Assembly (NCBI GenBank): GCA_030595835.1
Contig: JAUVLG010000005.1
Location: forward strand, 1-57,336
Direction of reading: 5' to 3'
Origin: Candidatus Eiseniibacteriota bacterium
GTDB taxonomy: Bacteria; Joyebacterota; Joyebacteria; Joyebacterales; Joyebacteraceae
DNA length: 57,336 nucleotides
Position 1 is the first letter of the stretch; each line of letters starts with the position of its first letter. The position numbers were made by a program, and so were the translations under genes. The notes beneath the pieces were generated by a model. It was not told the DNA's origin and did not search any database. It was given only the letters and a program-made list of their open reading frames with translations. This document shows, piece by piece, positions 27,801-34,560 of the stretch.

Positions 27801-27929
27801 ACGAGCGAGTACCACGCTACCTGGGACGGGACCAATGAACACGGCGACGCCGTCGCCAGCGGTGTCTACTTCGTCCGCCTGTGTGTGGGGCCTGAGACGC
27901 TCGAACGCAAGGTAGTGCTCCTGAGATAA
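24804..27929 (+). CDS. Secreted M28-family metallopeptidase with FlgD-like C-terminal domain
   Basis: A 1041-residue exported peptidase. Residues 1-31 are a signal peptide. The M28 catalytic domain (about 80-355) shows all zinc-ligand blocks: GGHYDS, PGADDNATAVA, CWSAEEVGLWGS, LNMDCLGY and ASDHTSFWEAGY, so two zinc ions and the catalytic Glu are present. An FN3-like domain follows (MRPTFEWDGVDFDGSVARYEY), then a middle region of unknown type, and a C-terminal FlgD-like Ig domain with DPRPNPFSE, VFDVAGKLVR and WDGTNEHGDAVASGVYFVRL. That last domain is frequent at the end of secreted proteins in FCB-type phyla and may serve sorting or surface attachment. The GTG start has a GGAGGTGA site five bases upstream. 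It is probably an aminopeptidase acting outside the cell on peptides. Confidence 0.9.
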   Translation: MTAFSHRTRSAFASILLVVALVCAGATTGVARPPEPPAQAGRIPLAMEQGRVAVPSWDSRPSRSEGVAVHGHGPDELLRRTPPDSLITALMDSTSLTRIVGTIQRLQDFGSRYVVVDSCWAAGYWIRDRFEEYGYADVRLDTFRTMSFQDSVPAMNVIAIKEGTTRPSEYVVLGGHYDSVNVENFYDPFAVAPGADDNATAVAAVLEAARLLKDVPTDRSIMFACWSAEEVGLWGSRHFVAEAVEESLDIVVYLNMDCLGYIEPPPSEAPVIVFTDSLSFAIAGYMQTLAHAHTQYELQTCVRPIGASDHTSFWEAGYNVVDMGTTIASPYRHTAEDILDNLDPDFARALAAVNVAATAAVAGVTGEDANLPPETVRVANCAASASPVTMRPTFEWDGVDFDGSVARYEYAVESDIDTRDGARRDRPLDWTPLPAHQTSLTLEDLSEGAHVLHVRAIDDRDVADPSPVVYVFITDSSLNPLLTVDLNFQPGTRTFVGQCAGDRTLPAVVYENERLVFTIVADPSSYCGSSDSVAVAVADSAAWSEWHRSPYEFVLRPGPADTVVFLKTRDENGAVTTGRVSLRTVPSPMDRPLLRVDDWFVSEVPDETTHDAFYSDVLAGESCDVWDPFEHIENYVPTLPPMEELGRYRTVLWTLDWRGGFLRPVQAESSYHYLEGFVRAGGNVILEGQSSLWTMCGADQYLYETTYEPGDFIFDHVGLDSLRNAGVGANASYPSGYGYAFLGGIATETGGFPDVPVDTLGKWADGYQAYGGLPYCEVVRPLEQTRTLYLFDSHINPDLSERPCATVRYPDDGTGTFAYFGFPLYYLQTDPAKEMLGLLLDSMESWQEPAALSSFVWEAAPDSVTLSWYLMPAGGPLGCSLERTAGNGSDEYHALSDSLLRPGADGRYRFVDGWVAASTTYSYRLVVSEQWGVTTMHGPWEIQTPSSRVSPWLEDPRPNPFSETLSLHYGGPADHGRVWVGVFDVAGKLVRALHEGTARTSEYHATWDGTNEHGDAVASGVYFVRLCVGPETLERKVVLLR

Positions 27930-28018
27930 CGCGGAGCGGTCGGGCTCGACCAGCCACCGGAAGTCGACCGTGGTCAATGGTTCCGCTTGGCCCGGCGGAG
28001 TTCTCGCGTCCCTCCGAA

Positions 28019-28047
28019 TTGACCGTGCCCCCACCTGCTGGTATATT
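28019..28047 (+). promoter_or_regulatory. Sigma-70 promoter of the DUF364-like / decarboxylase pair
   Basis: TTGACC (28019-28024) and TATATT (28042-28047) are 17 bp apart and TGG precedes the -10 (extended -10). The predicted start at about 28054 leaves a leader of about 48 bases before the GTG at 28102. Confidence 0.65.
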
Positions 28048-28101
28048 GGCGACTGACAGAACACCCGCTCGTCCGTGAACCATTGAAGCTTGGGAGACAA
28101 C

Positions 28102-28908
28102 GTGACTCTGCTCGAGCAGATAGCCGAGACCGGAAGAGAGAAGAGCAAGGACTACCCCGACGAGCCGTTTCTCATCCGAGGACTCTGGCGCACCGATCTC
28201 CTGTTCCGGCCCAACCCGGAGGAGCGGACGTTCAACTACACGTACCTCCTGATACAGACCGTCGGCGAGGGCGCATGTTACTGTGCAACGATACCCGCGC
28301 TGACCGAGGGGTTCTCGCTTCTCGGCAAGGATTGCAGGAGTGTCCGACCGGAGTACCGATGTTTCCAGGTCGCCACGGCCGACGCGATGTTCTCCGCGTT
28401 CGAGAAACAGCCGGACGAGACCATGACCATGACCGGCTCCTCGGACGACAAGGCGCTGTGGCGAAGCCGCATAGTGGTCGACGAGGTCCTGAGACAGCTC
28501 GAGCTTGCCGGCGTGGACGACGGCTGCGTGGTCAATATCGGCGCCATAGGCAACATCATCAAGATGCTCACAGCGGAGGGCATTGAGGTCACCGGGACCG
28601 ACGGAGACCCCACTCTTGTCGGAACCGAAATAGGCGGCGTGCCCATCGTCGACCAGGACAGGACGCTCGAATACATCGAGAAGTGCGACGTCGCCGTGAT
28701 GACGGGTATGGTCATCTCCACCGACTCGCTGGAGGAGATCCTCGACGTGGCGAGAAGAAACGAGACGCGGCTCGTGATGTTCTGTGAAACGGGCGCGCAC
28801 CTTTGTGAGGAGTACGTGAAGCTCGGCGTCGACTGCGCCATCGCCGAGTACTTCCCCTTCTACATATTCGGCGGCACCACGCGAATAGACGTCTTCAGGA
28901 AGAAGTAG
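28102..28908 (+). CDS. Rossmann-like protein resembling the DUF4213/DUF364 family
   Basis: A 268-residue cytoplasmic protein with no signal peptide. The N-terminal half (GEGACYCATIPALTEG, then VATADAMFSAF) resembles the DUF4213 part and the C-terminal half a Rossmann-like fold (VVNIGAIGNIIKMLTAEGI, CDVAVMTGMVISTDSLEEIL, LVMFCETGAHL). DUF364 proteins have been proposed to act in heavy-metal chelation. The protein has nine cysteines, unusually many for its size, which could fit metal binding. The GTG start at 28102 has GGGAGA six bases upstream; a TTG at 28090 is less likely. It is followed after 22 bases by a LysA-type decarboxylase under one promoter. Similarity is judged by eye, and the true function is unknown. 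Confidence 0.6.
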   Translation: MTLLEQIAETGREKSKDYPDEPFLIRGLWRTDLLFRPNPEERTFNYTYLLIQTVGEGACYCATIPALTEGFSLLGKDCRSVRPEYRCFQVATADAMFSAFEKQPDETMTMTGSSDDKALWRSRIVVDEVLRQLELAGVDDGCVVNIGAIGNIIKMLTAEGIEVTGTDGDPTLVGTEIGGVPIVDQDRTLEYIEKCDVAVMTGMVISTDSLEEILDVARRNETRLVMFCETGAHLCEEYVKLGVDCAIAEYFPFYIFGGTTRIDVFRKK

Positions 28909-28917
28909 CAATCAGAC

Positions 28918-28924
28918 AGGAGGT
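28918..28924 (+). promoter_or_regulatory. Ribosome-binding site pointing to a CTG start
   Basis: AGGAGGT is a full Shine-Dalgarno match placed six bases before CTG at 28931. The next in-frame candidate, ATG 28970, is 45 bases away from it, and no GTG, TTG or ATG lies between in this frame. Confidence 0.7.
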
Positions 28925-28930
28925 AACACT

Positions 28931-30229
28931 CTGTTCAGGAATTTCACTGAGACCGACGGAGTCCTCGAGATGGGCGGCGTCGCGATCACGACCATCGTCG
29001 GCAAACACGGGACGCCGATGTACGTCTACGACGGCGACATGCTGTGTTCGCGCTACGACGCGCTGACGAGCGCGTTCCCATCCTTCGAGATCTTCTACTC
29101 GATGAAGGCGAACCCGTCGCTCGCCCTTGTGGGACTTCTGAGACAGATCGGCGCAGGGTCCGAGATCGCGTCCGGCGGCGAGCTCTTTCTCGCGAAGGAG
29201 CTAGGGCACGACCCGCTGGACATTGTGTTCGCGGGCCCGGGCAAGACCGACCGGGAGCTCGAGGACGCGATCATCTCTGGCATATATGCGATCAACGTCG
29301 AGTCACTGAGAGAACTTGAACGTGTCGGCCGCATCGCGAAGCTGATCGGCATCCCCGCGCGGGTGGCTCTCAGGATCAACACGACCGTCGGGCTATCCAA
29401 ATCCGGCGGTGGATCGGCCGGCCCTCTACACGAGCGGATGGCCGGAGGCCCCAGCAAATTCGGTATCGACGAGGAGAAGCTGGACGCGCTGACGGAGCAC
29501 TGGGACAAGCGCGCGGTCGAGATCGTGGGTATCCACGTCTACACGGCCAGCCAGATCCTGGATGCAGATGAGATCGTGGAGAACGCGCGGCGCACGGTGG
29601 CCGTCGCGGAGCACGTGGAGGGCATTATCGGTGAGCCGCTGGTGGCCATAGACTTCGGTGCTGGATTCGGCGTCCCCCACTACGAGGAGGAAGTACCCCT
29701 GGACCTGCCGGCGCTCGGCGCGAGTGTAGAGGATGTGTTCAAGCCGTTCTCCGAGCGCAAGAACATGAGGCTCCTTCTAGAGCTGGGCCGATACCTCGTG
29801 TCGGAATGCGGCGTCTTCGTCACGAGGGTCATTGAACTCAAGGAGTCCAGGGGAGAGCGCTTCGTTATTACCGACGGCGGGATCAACCAGTTCGTCCGCC
29901 CCGTGCTGATGAAGGTCAAACATGAGGCGCGTGTGATAAGCAGGCTGTGCACAGCGACGCCGACAGTAGCGAAGCTCTCGGGGCCTTTGTGCACGCCGAT
30001 CGACATCACCAGCGAGCAGATCCAGGTCCCGGAAGACATCGCTCTTGATGACCTTGTCGGTATCTTCAACGCGGGCGCCTATGGATTCTCGATGAGCCCA
30101 CAGCTCTTCCTGTCGCACCCCTCGCCCGTGGAGGTGCTGGTGCTGGATGGGGAGATCATTGAAACGCGAAGACGTGGGACGTATGAGGATTTCCTGTTGA
30201 AACAGAACCCTCTTCCCGGCTCAGTGTAG
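28931..30229 (+). CDS. Type III (alanine-racemase fold) PLP-dependent decarboxylase, LysA/BtrK-like
   Basis: A 432-residue decarboxylase with the fold of diaminopimelate decarboxylase. Signatures: HGTPMYVYD, FYSMKANPSLAL with the PLP lysine, GSEIASGGEL, the HVYTASQ segment, ELGRYLVSECGVFVTRV, LSGPLCTPIDI with the active-site Cys, and FNAGAYGFSMSPQLF. The internal block AGGPSKFGIDEE resembles the subgroup acting on carrier-bound or small polyamine-like acids (BtrK-like and exosortase-associated enzymes) more than classic LysA. I take CTG at 28931 as start because of the perfect ribosome-binding site, and because residues from there, such as GVLEMGGVAI, match the conserved N-terminus. Its substrate is unknown; it shares a promoter with the Rossmann/DUF364-like gene. 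Confidence 0.85.
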   Translation: MFRNFTETDGVLEMGGVAITTIVGKHGTPMYVYDGDMLCSRYDALTSAFPSFEIFYSMKANPSLALVGLLRQIGAGSEIASGGELFLAKELGHDPLDIVFAGPGKTDRELEDAIISGIYAINVESLRELERVGRIAKLIGIPARVALRINTTVGLSKSGGGSAGPLHERMAGGPSKFGIDEEKLDALTEHWDKRAVEIVGIHVYTASQILDADEIVENARRTVAVAEHVEGIIGEPLVAIDFGAGFGVPHYEEEVPLDLPALGASVEDVFKPFSERKNMRLLLELGRYLVSECGVFVTRVIELKESRGERFVITDGGINQFVRPVLMKVKHEARVISRLCTATPTVAKLSGPLCTPIDITSEQIQVPEDIALDDLVGIFNAGAYGFSMSPQLFLSHPSPVEVLVLDGEIIETRRRGTYEDFLLKQNPLPGSV

Positions 30230-30280
30230 CCGGGTGAAGCGCGCGGTCTCCATGGCCGCCGCGCGATCTGGAGCAGAAAC

Positions 30281-31033
30281 ATGATGCGCAGAATCACGCC
30301 ACTGGTTGCCGCGGCCACCGCCCTGGTTCTCCTCTCGGCCGGTTGCTCCGATGACATCATGTGCCCGGAGGTGGAACCAGTAGACACCACGCCCTATATC
30401 TCGGCACAGGTCGTGCAGAGCTCGGATGGCCCAGACGGGTCGACTCACGTGGAGATCGTCTGCACGGCCGATCCGCTGCCGTCGCTCCTCATCGCGTTCA
30501 TCAACGGGCGCACGTTGCCCCTGGCAGAGCCTCAGGACGACCTGGGTCTTCTTGCCGTCCTTGATGACGACCTGGTGCTGTGGCAACCCGGAACCCTGTG
30601 CTCTCTCGAGGTGACCACGAACTACGGCTACGCAGTCGCGGCGGAGGTCGCGCCGGCCGCGGCCACCGTGACGGCGCCTGCTGAGATCTCTCTGGGTGAC
30701 ACACTGAAACTCACCTGGAGAAGCGCGGCGGACGTCGACTACTATGAGGTGTCGGCCGTCCTGATCTCCGATGCCGGCGCGCCAGTGTTCAGTGCCCCGC
30801 GCAGCCGCGACACGCTCGCGCTGTCGGTGACCACTCGCGACACCTTTGCGGTGTTTCTCCCGGAGAGCATCGTTTCGGCCGGTGTTGTGTCGGGTCTCGT
30901 TATGACCGTGGCCGGACCGTTTCCAGAGAGCGGCGCTGCCGGGAACATCTCGGGGGATGGCTGGGGGTTCCTCTCGCTTCGATATCGGGATTCCGGGAGC
31001 GTCTTCGAGGTGATCGTTTCGGACGTGCCGTAG
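30281..31033 (+). CDS. Lipoprotein of unknown function
   Basis: A 250-residue predicted lipoprotein: MMRRITPL, a hydrophobic core and lipobox LSAGC around residue 22. The mature part is rich in beta-strands with repeated Ala/Val/Asp segments and one stretch (WRSAADVDYYEVSAVLIS) that could be an FN3- or Ig-like domain. No catalytic motif is seen. The ATG at 30281 has GGAG seven bases upstream; a second ATG follows directly. It lies 51 bases after the decarboxylase in the same direction, so it could be part of that operon or read from an unseen promoter. It converges with the following minus-strand lipoprotein, leaving 53 bases between the two stops. Confidence 0.65.
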   Translation: MMRRITPLVAAATALVLLSAGCSDDIMCPEVEPVDTTPYISAQVVQSSDGPDGSTHVEIVCTADPLPSLLIAFINGRTLPLAEPQDDLGLLAVLDDDLVLWQPGTLCSLEVTTNYGYAVAAEVAPAAATVTAPAEISLGDTLKLTWRSAADVDYYEVSAVLISDAGAPVFSAPRSRDTLALSVTTRDTFAVFLPESIVSAGVVSGLVMTVAGPFPESGAAGNISGDGWGFLSLRYRDSGSVFEVIVSDVP

Positions 31034-31086
31034 GAATCGTGGGAGCTGTTGGGCGCCGCGCCGGCCGGCCCGCGGACCCAAGAGAG

Positions 31087-32694
31087 CTACCTGCCTGACG
31101 CCAGAATGCGCGGGCCGAAGTAGACGGCCAGAAGCCGGCCCGCCTCTTTGAGAGCAAGCACTTCCGCTTCGCGTCGTCCGTCCTCCGCCTCGATGGTCTC
31201 ACTCGCCGTGATCAGGGTCGCACCCAACTCGCGCACCGTGCGCTGGTCGAACGCCGATGCTGAGAGGACCACCTGCGCCGTCCATGACGACGACTCTCCG
31301 TGCGTGCTCAGCGACAAGGTCCCGGTGACGACGACGTTCACTCCGGGATCGCACGCGTTCAACCTGTACCCGTCTCTCTCCATCCTCCGGGCGAAGCCCG
31401 ACATCACCTGCGCCGCATCGGCGTCGGTCGACTCACCGAACTGCGCGCAGACGGAGATCGCGTGCGTGCCCACTACCAGATGGACCGTCTGGCGCGCCAG
31501 TGGCCGCGACAGGTCCGCCCACCTGGTTGCACCTGAATCAAGGGGCACGTCCGGCGACCCGAAAGACCGCGACACGACCGCATCTGCGGCTGCGACGTCC
31601 AGCCTGACCGCAAGTTCGTACGCACCGGGCGCGCCGTAGGCCGCTGCGACCCGACACGTGGCGATCCCGGACCCGTCGGTCAACGGGTCGGCGTCCAGCA
31701 CAGCCGAGGCTCCGGGCATCTCGAAACGGACCGGCACGCCTGCCGCGGCCAGGATCTGTCCGTTCCGCTCGTACGTGCAGTGAAACTCCACCACCGCGTT
31801 GGCCACCGCACCAACTTCGACCACGGCGACACCACCGGTGGCGCGAGCGTCGAGGGTCTCGGCAGTGCGGGCCGCGACCCGCGTCCACTGAAGCAACCCG
31901 CGCAGCCGGGTATCGACTGAGGACAGCGGGCGGGTTGGCGTGTACTCCGGCGCCTCCTCCGCGATCGTGATGGGCACGCCCGTCGCCAGGACAACGTCCG
32001 CAACCCTGGCGACGTCCAGAAGTCCCTCGTGCCAGCGGCCGGCCGACAGGTGTTCTTCCGCTGACGCCTTGAGGATCTCTGCCTCGTTAGCCGCCCTGCC
32101 TCTTTCCCAGAAAACGTTGTTCACGTCGCCGCGCAGGTACTTTATGGGATACTCCACGAGAATCGCGGCCAGCCAGGTAGTGTCACAAACGGTGGCGCCA
32201 CCCTCCGCGTCCGCGACGCACTCCTCCCAACCTCGTGCGACTATTTCCATGCGTGGGAACGAGATGTCAGCTCCTCTGACCGCCGCGCCGGCGACCTCAT
32301 CGACGATCTCTCGACGGCGCTCCTCGTCGTACGCGACGCCGCGCTGACTGAGGAGCTTGAGAGCCGCATCCGCGGCGGACTCGGCCGCGCCCGCCATTGC
32401 GGCACTCCGAGTTGCCGTCCCCGGAGAGCCCGATTCCTCGTGCCTCGTCCTGCAAACGGAGAGCATGCTTCCTCCCTCTGCCGTCCAGGACTCCGCGCGA
32501 CCGGCGAGCTGGTTGGCGCCGGGGCCATCGAGTGGGAGACAGGTCCACCTGCGCTCTGCAACGACGGGCTCATCCGAGACAGGCGCGCGGGCGGCTGGCC
32601 GGTGGGGCGCGCAACCGGCGGTGATGAGAACAACCGCGATAGCAGCGGTGACCGCTCGAACGGCTCTCGTGGGGATTCTTCTTCCTGTTGTCAT
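31087..32694 (-). CDS. LPP20-like lipoprotein with an Ig-like domain
   Basis: A 535-residue lipoprotein with lipobox ITAGC near residue 25. The first half resembles the LPP20 lipoprotein family (SAADAALKLLSQRGVAYDEE, then FPRMEIVARGWEECVAD and LAAILVEYPIKYLRGD), which is helix plus strand. A central Ig-like domain (VEFHCTYERNGQI, DGSGIATCRVAAAYG, ELAVRLD) follows. The last 150 residues form an alpha/beta domain beginning near HLVVGTHAISVCAQ, similar in outline to a second lipoprotein module of the kind in LpoB or TolB-N domains. No enzyme motif was seen. I used ATG 32694 (GGGAG four bases upstream); the frame open to 32877 lacks family similarity and lies over a likely promoter. Function is unknown; a role in envelope or cell-wall control would be a guess. 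Confidence 0.6.
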   Translation of the reverse strand: MTTGRRIPTRAVRAVTAAIAVVLITAGCAPHRPAARAPVSDEPVVAERRWTCLPLDGPGANQLAGRAESWTAEGGSMLSVCRTRHEESGSPGTATRSAAMAGAAESAADAALKLLSQRGVAYDEERRREIVDEVAGAAVRGADISFPRMEIVARGWEECVADAEGGATVCDTTWLAAILVEYPIKYLRGDVNNVFWERGRAANEAEILKASAEEHLSAGRWHEGLLDVARVADVVLATGVPITIAEEAPEYTPTRPLSSVDTRLRGLLQWTRVAARTAETLDARATGGVAVVEVGAVANAVVEFHCTYERNGQILAAAGVPVRFEMPGASAVLDADPLTDGSGIATCRVAAAYGAPGAYELAVRLDVAAADAVVSRSFGSPDVPLDSGATRWADLSRPLARQTVHLVVGTHAISVCAQFGESTDADAAQVMSGFARRMERDGYRLNACDPGVNVVVTGTLSLSTHGESSSWTAQVVLSASAFDQRTVRELGATLITASETIEAEDGRREAEVLALKEAGRLLAVYFGPRILASGR

Positions 32695-32726
32695 GTTGCT
32701 CCCTATGCCGGCACCGACTACACCAC

Positions 32727-32755
32727 ACCATATAGAGCAGAGGCGGCGCGCGCAA
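32727..32755 (-). promoter_or_regulatory. Candidate promoter for the LPP20-like lipoprotein
   Basis: On the minus strand TTGCGC (32750-32755) and TATGGT (32727-32732) are 17 bp apart, 33 bp before the chosen start codon. The fit to consensus is moderate, and the transcript would begin about 26 bases upstream of the ATG. Confidence 0.4.
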
Positions 32756-32945
32756 GAGCGGGACACCCGGCGAACGTGCGGATCCCACGGAGCGCTGCCA
32801 GACGGAGAGCCGACGCCCACGGGGCGAACGCCCCCGTACATGAACAGCGGCCGGCCCGTGCCGCGCCGACCGCTCACCGGCTGTCACTCCGGTGCCGCTT
32901 CCGAGAAGGACACCCTTCCCGCCCGTGCTACGTTCCCTGGCCCAC

Positions 32946-34253
32946 TTACTCCTTCAGGTAGAGCTGGACCTGCGATGCAAGCATGTTTGTGTCTATGGGC
33001 TTGCTGATATAGCCCCGGCAACCCACGCGAGCCAGTTCCTTGAGGTTATCAGGCACCTCCCCGGTGGTCAGCGCGACCACGGGAATGTCTCTCATCTCCT
33101 CCATCTGGATGATCTGTCGCGTCGCCTCAAGCCCGCTCATGCCGGTGAGCTGCAGATCAACAATGACGAGATCCGGGTGCTTCGACTTCGCCATGGATAC
33201 TCCCAGCTCCCCGTCCGTGGCCTCAAGAACCTTGTAGCCGCTGGAACGAAGGACCAGCGATGCGATGCCGCGGTCGTAGTCGTCGTCTTCAACGAGGAGG
33301 ATCGTGCCGGCCGTGCTGCCCTCGGACTCGAAGTCGTTATCGCTATCTGAGAACGCGACAACGCAACGGTTGCGACCTTCCGACTTGGCCCGGAACACCG
33401 CCGAATCCGCCATCCGCAGGAGGGTGGCAGAGTCATTGGCATGGTCGGGGTACGTCGCAATGCCGCAGCTGATTGTGACGACGGCCTCTCCCTTCGCGAA
33501 GCACACTCCGCACTCCTCAAAGGCCCTGCGGAGCCGCTCGGCCACCACTGCCGCCTCATCGCCTGCGGCCTCGGGAAGTATGACAACGAACTCCTCGCCC
33601 CCGTACCGCGAAACGATGTCGGAGGTTCGGGTGCTCGACAGAAGCACGTCCGCGAGGATCTTCAGGACGCTATCGCCGGTCTGATGCCCGTACGTTGCAT
33701 TGACCTGCTTGAATTCGTCGATGTCAACCATGACGCACGAGATCTTGCGGCCGTACCTCCGCGCCCGTTCGATCTCCATCTCGAGGCGCTCGTCGAAGTA
33801 CCGCCTGTTGTAGACCTTGGTCAGCTGGTCGCGCTTCGCCGCCGATGAATCCTGGTGCGCGTCCGACGCGACTCTCAGCATGGCGCGCACGCGGGTGAGG
33901 AACTTCTCTGCGCTTGCCGCTTCGTCCATCCAGTCCAGACTGCACTCACCCCGTATGAAACCGGTCTTCCCATCGCCGTCGTTCGTCAACACGAGCGTCG
34001 GCACGGGCAGCTCGCTCTCGGAGCACAGGGCCGCCATCTTCGTGCGCTCATCGGAGCTCATCCCCTCGAGGCTGACCACCACAAGGTCTGGATCCTCTTC
34101 CTCGATTATCTCAACGAGCCTTCTCACTTCGTTGTACCGAACCAGATGGTAGCCGGAATCGACGACCCACCGGGCGAGGCGCTCTCCCGCATGATCGTCG
34201 GGCGCGACGACCAGTATCTTCCGTCGGGTTGACGAAGAGGCACTGTCTGTCAT
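32946..34253 (-). CDS. GGDEF protein flanked by two receiver-type domains (probable diguanylate cyclase)
   Basis: A 435-residue cytoplasmic signalling protein. The N-terminal domain (about residues 10-125) has a receiver fold, but the phosphorylation Asp is replaced (DLVVVSLEGMS), so it is a pseudo-receiver. The GGDEF domain (about 140-295) has an active-type RYGGEEF, the metal Asp in VMVDIDEFKQVN, and an RTSD inhibitory site exactly five residues before GGEEF, implying product feedback by c-di-GMP. The C-terminal receiver (about 310-435) is intact: VEDDDYDR, VDLQLTGMSG as phospho-Asp, and SKPID with the Lys. The output domain therefore lies between a dead receiver and a working one. The ATG has GAGG six bases upstream. 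A sigma-54 type promoter lies about 105 bases upstream. Confidence 0.9.
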   Translation of the reverse strand: MTDSASSSTRRKILVVAPDDHAGERLARWVVDSGYHLVRYNEVRRLVEIIEEEDPDLVVVSLEGMSSDERTKMAALCSESELPVPTLVLTNDGDGKTGFIRGECSLDWMDEAASAEKFLTRVRAMLRVASDAHQDSSAAKRDQLTKVYNRRYFDERLEMEIERARRYGRKISCVMVDIDEFKQVNATYGHQTGDSVLKILADVLLSSTRTSDIVSRYGGEEFVVILPEAAGDEAAVVAERLRRAFEECGVCFAKGEAVVTISCGIATYPDHANDSATLLRMADSAVFRAKSEGRNRCVVAFSDSDNDFESEGSTAGTILLVEDDDYDRGIASLVLRSSGYKVLEATDGELGVSMAKSKHPDLVIVDLQLTGMSGLEATRQIIQMEEMRDIPVVALTTGEVPDNLKELARVGCRGYISKPIDTNMLASQVQLYLKE

Positions 34254-34299
34254 GTCAGATCCTCACTTGAGACGCCGCGCGACAAGTACCGCGGCAACG

Positions 34300-34323
34300 C
34301 TCACCCGTCTCATGACGGGCGAG
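34300..34323 (-). other. Hairpin in the leader of the GGDEF gene
   Basis: A 10-bp stem with one mismatch (34300-34309 with 34314-34323) and a TCAT loop lies between the sigma-54 type promoter and the GGDEF start at 34253. A second, shorter stem (GCCGCG / CGCGGC) lies closer to the start codon. The rest of the gap 34254-34560 holds the promoter at 34359-34375 and the OmpA terminator at 34473-34505. Confidence 0.45.
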
Positions 34324-34358
34324 TGGGTGTGCGGGCCCAGGTCTACATACTGTGAGTT

Positions 34359-34375
34359 TAGCAAGGTATGTGCCA
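34359..34375 (-). promoter_or_regulatory. Sigma-54 (-24/-12) promoter for the GGDEF gene
   Basis: On the minus strand the sequence TGGCAC-N5-TTGCTA is a full match to the sigma-54 core consensus, with GG and GC ten bases apart. The predicted start is about 34348, leaving a leader of about 95 bases. No sigma-54 activator is encoded in the window. Confidence 0.6.
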
Positions 34376-34472
34376 CGACAGGGCCGCGCGGAACCCGCCA
34401 GCGGGCGTGGTGACAGAGACCTGAGAGAGGCTGACCGCTGGTTCATCTGAGGATCGCGTATCTGGGAAGACA

Positions 34473-34505
34473 GAACGGAGCGGGCCCAATGGACCCGCTC
34501 CGTTC
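34473..34505 (-). terminator. Terminator of the OmpA-family gene
   Basis: A 15-bp near-perfect stem (34473-34487 with 34491-34505, one mismatch, 3-base loop) lies 56 bases past the stop of the OmpA-like gene on the minus strand. The following bases are TGTCTT, not a long U-run, but the stem is very stable. Confidence 0.6.
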
Positions 34506-34560
34506 GTTCCGTGCAAAAGGCCGTCAGCAACGCTCTTCCTGCATGCCCTACCCAATCGTC

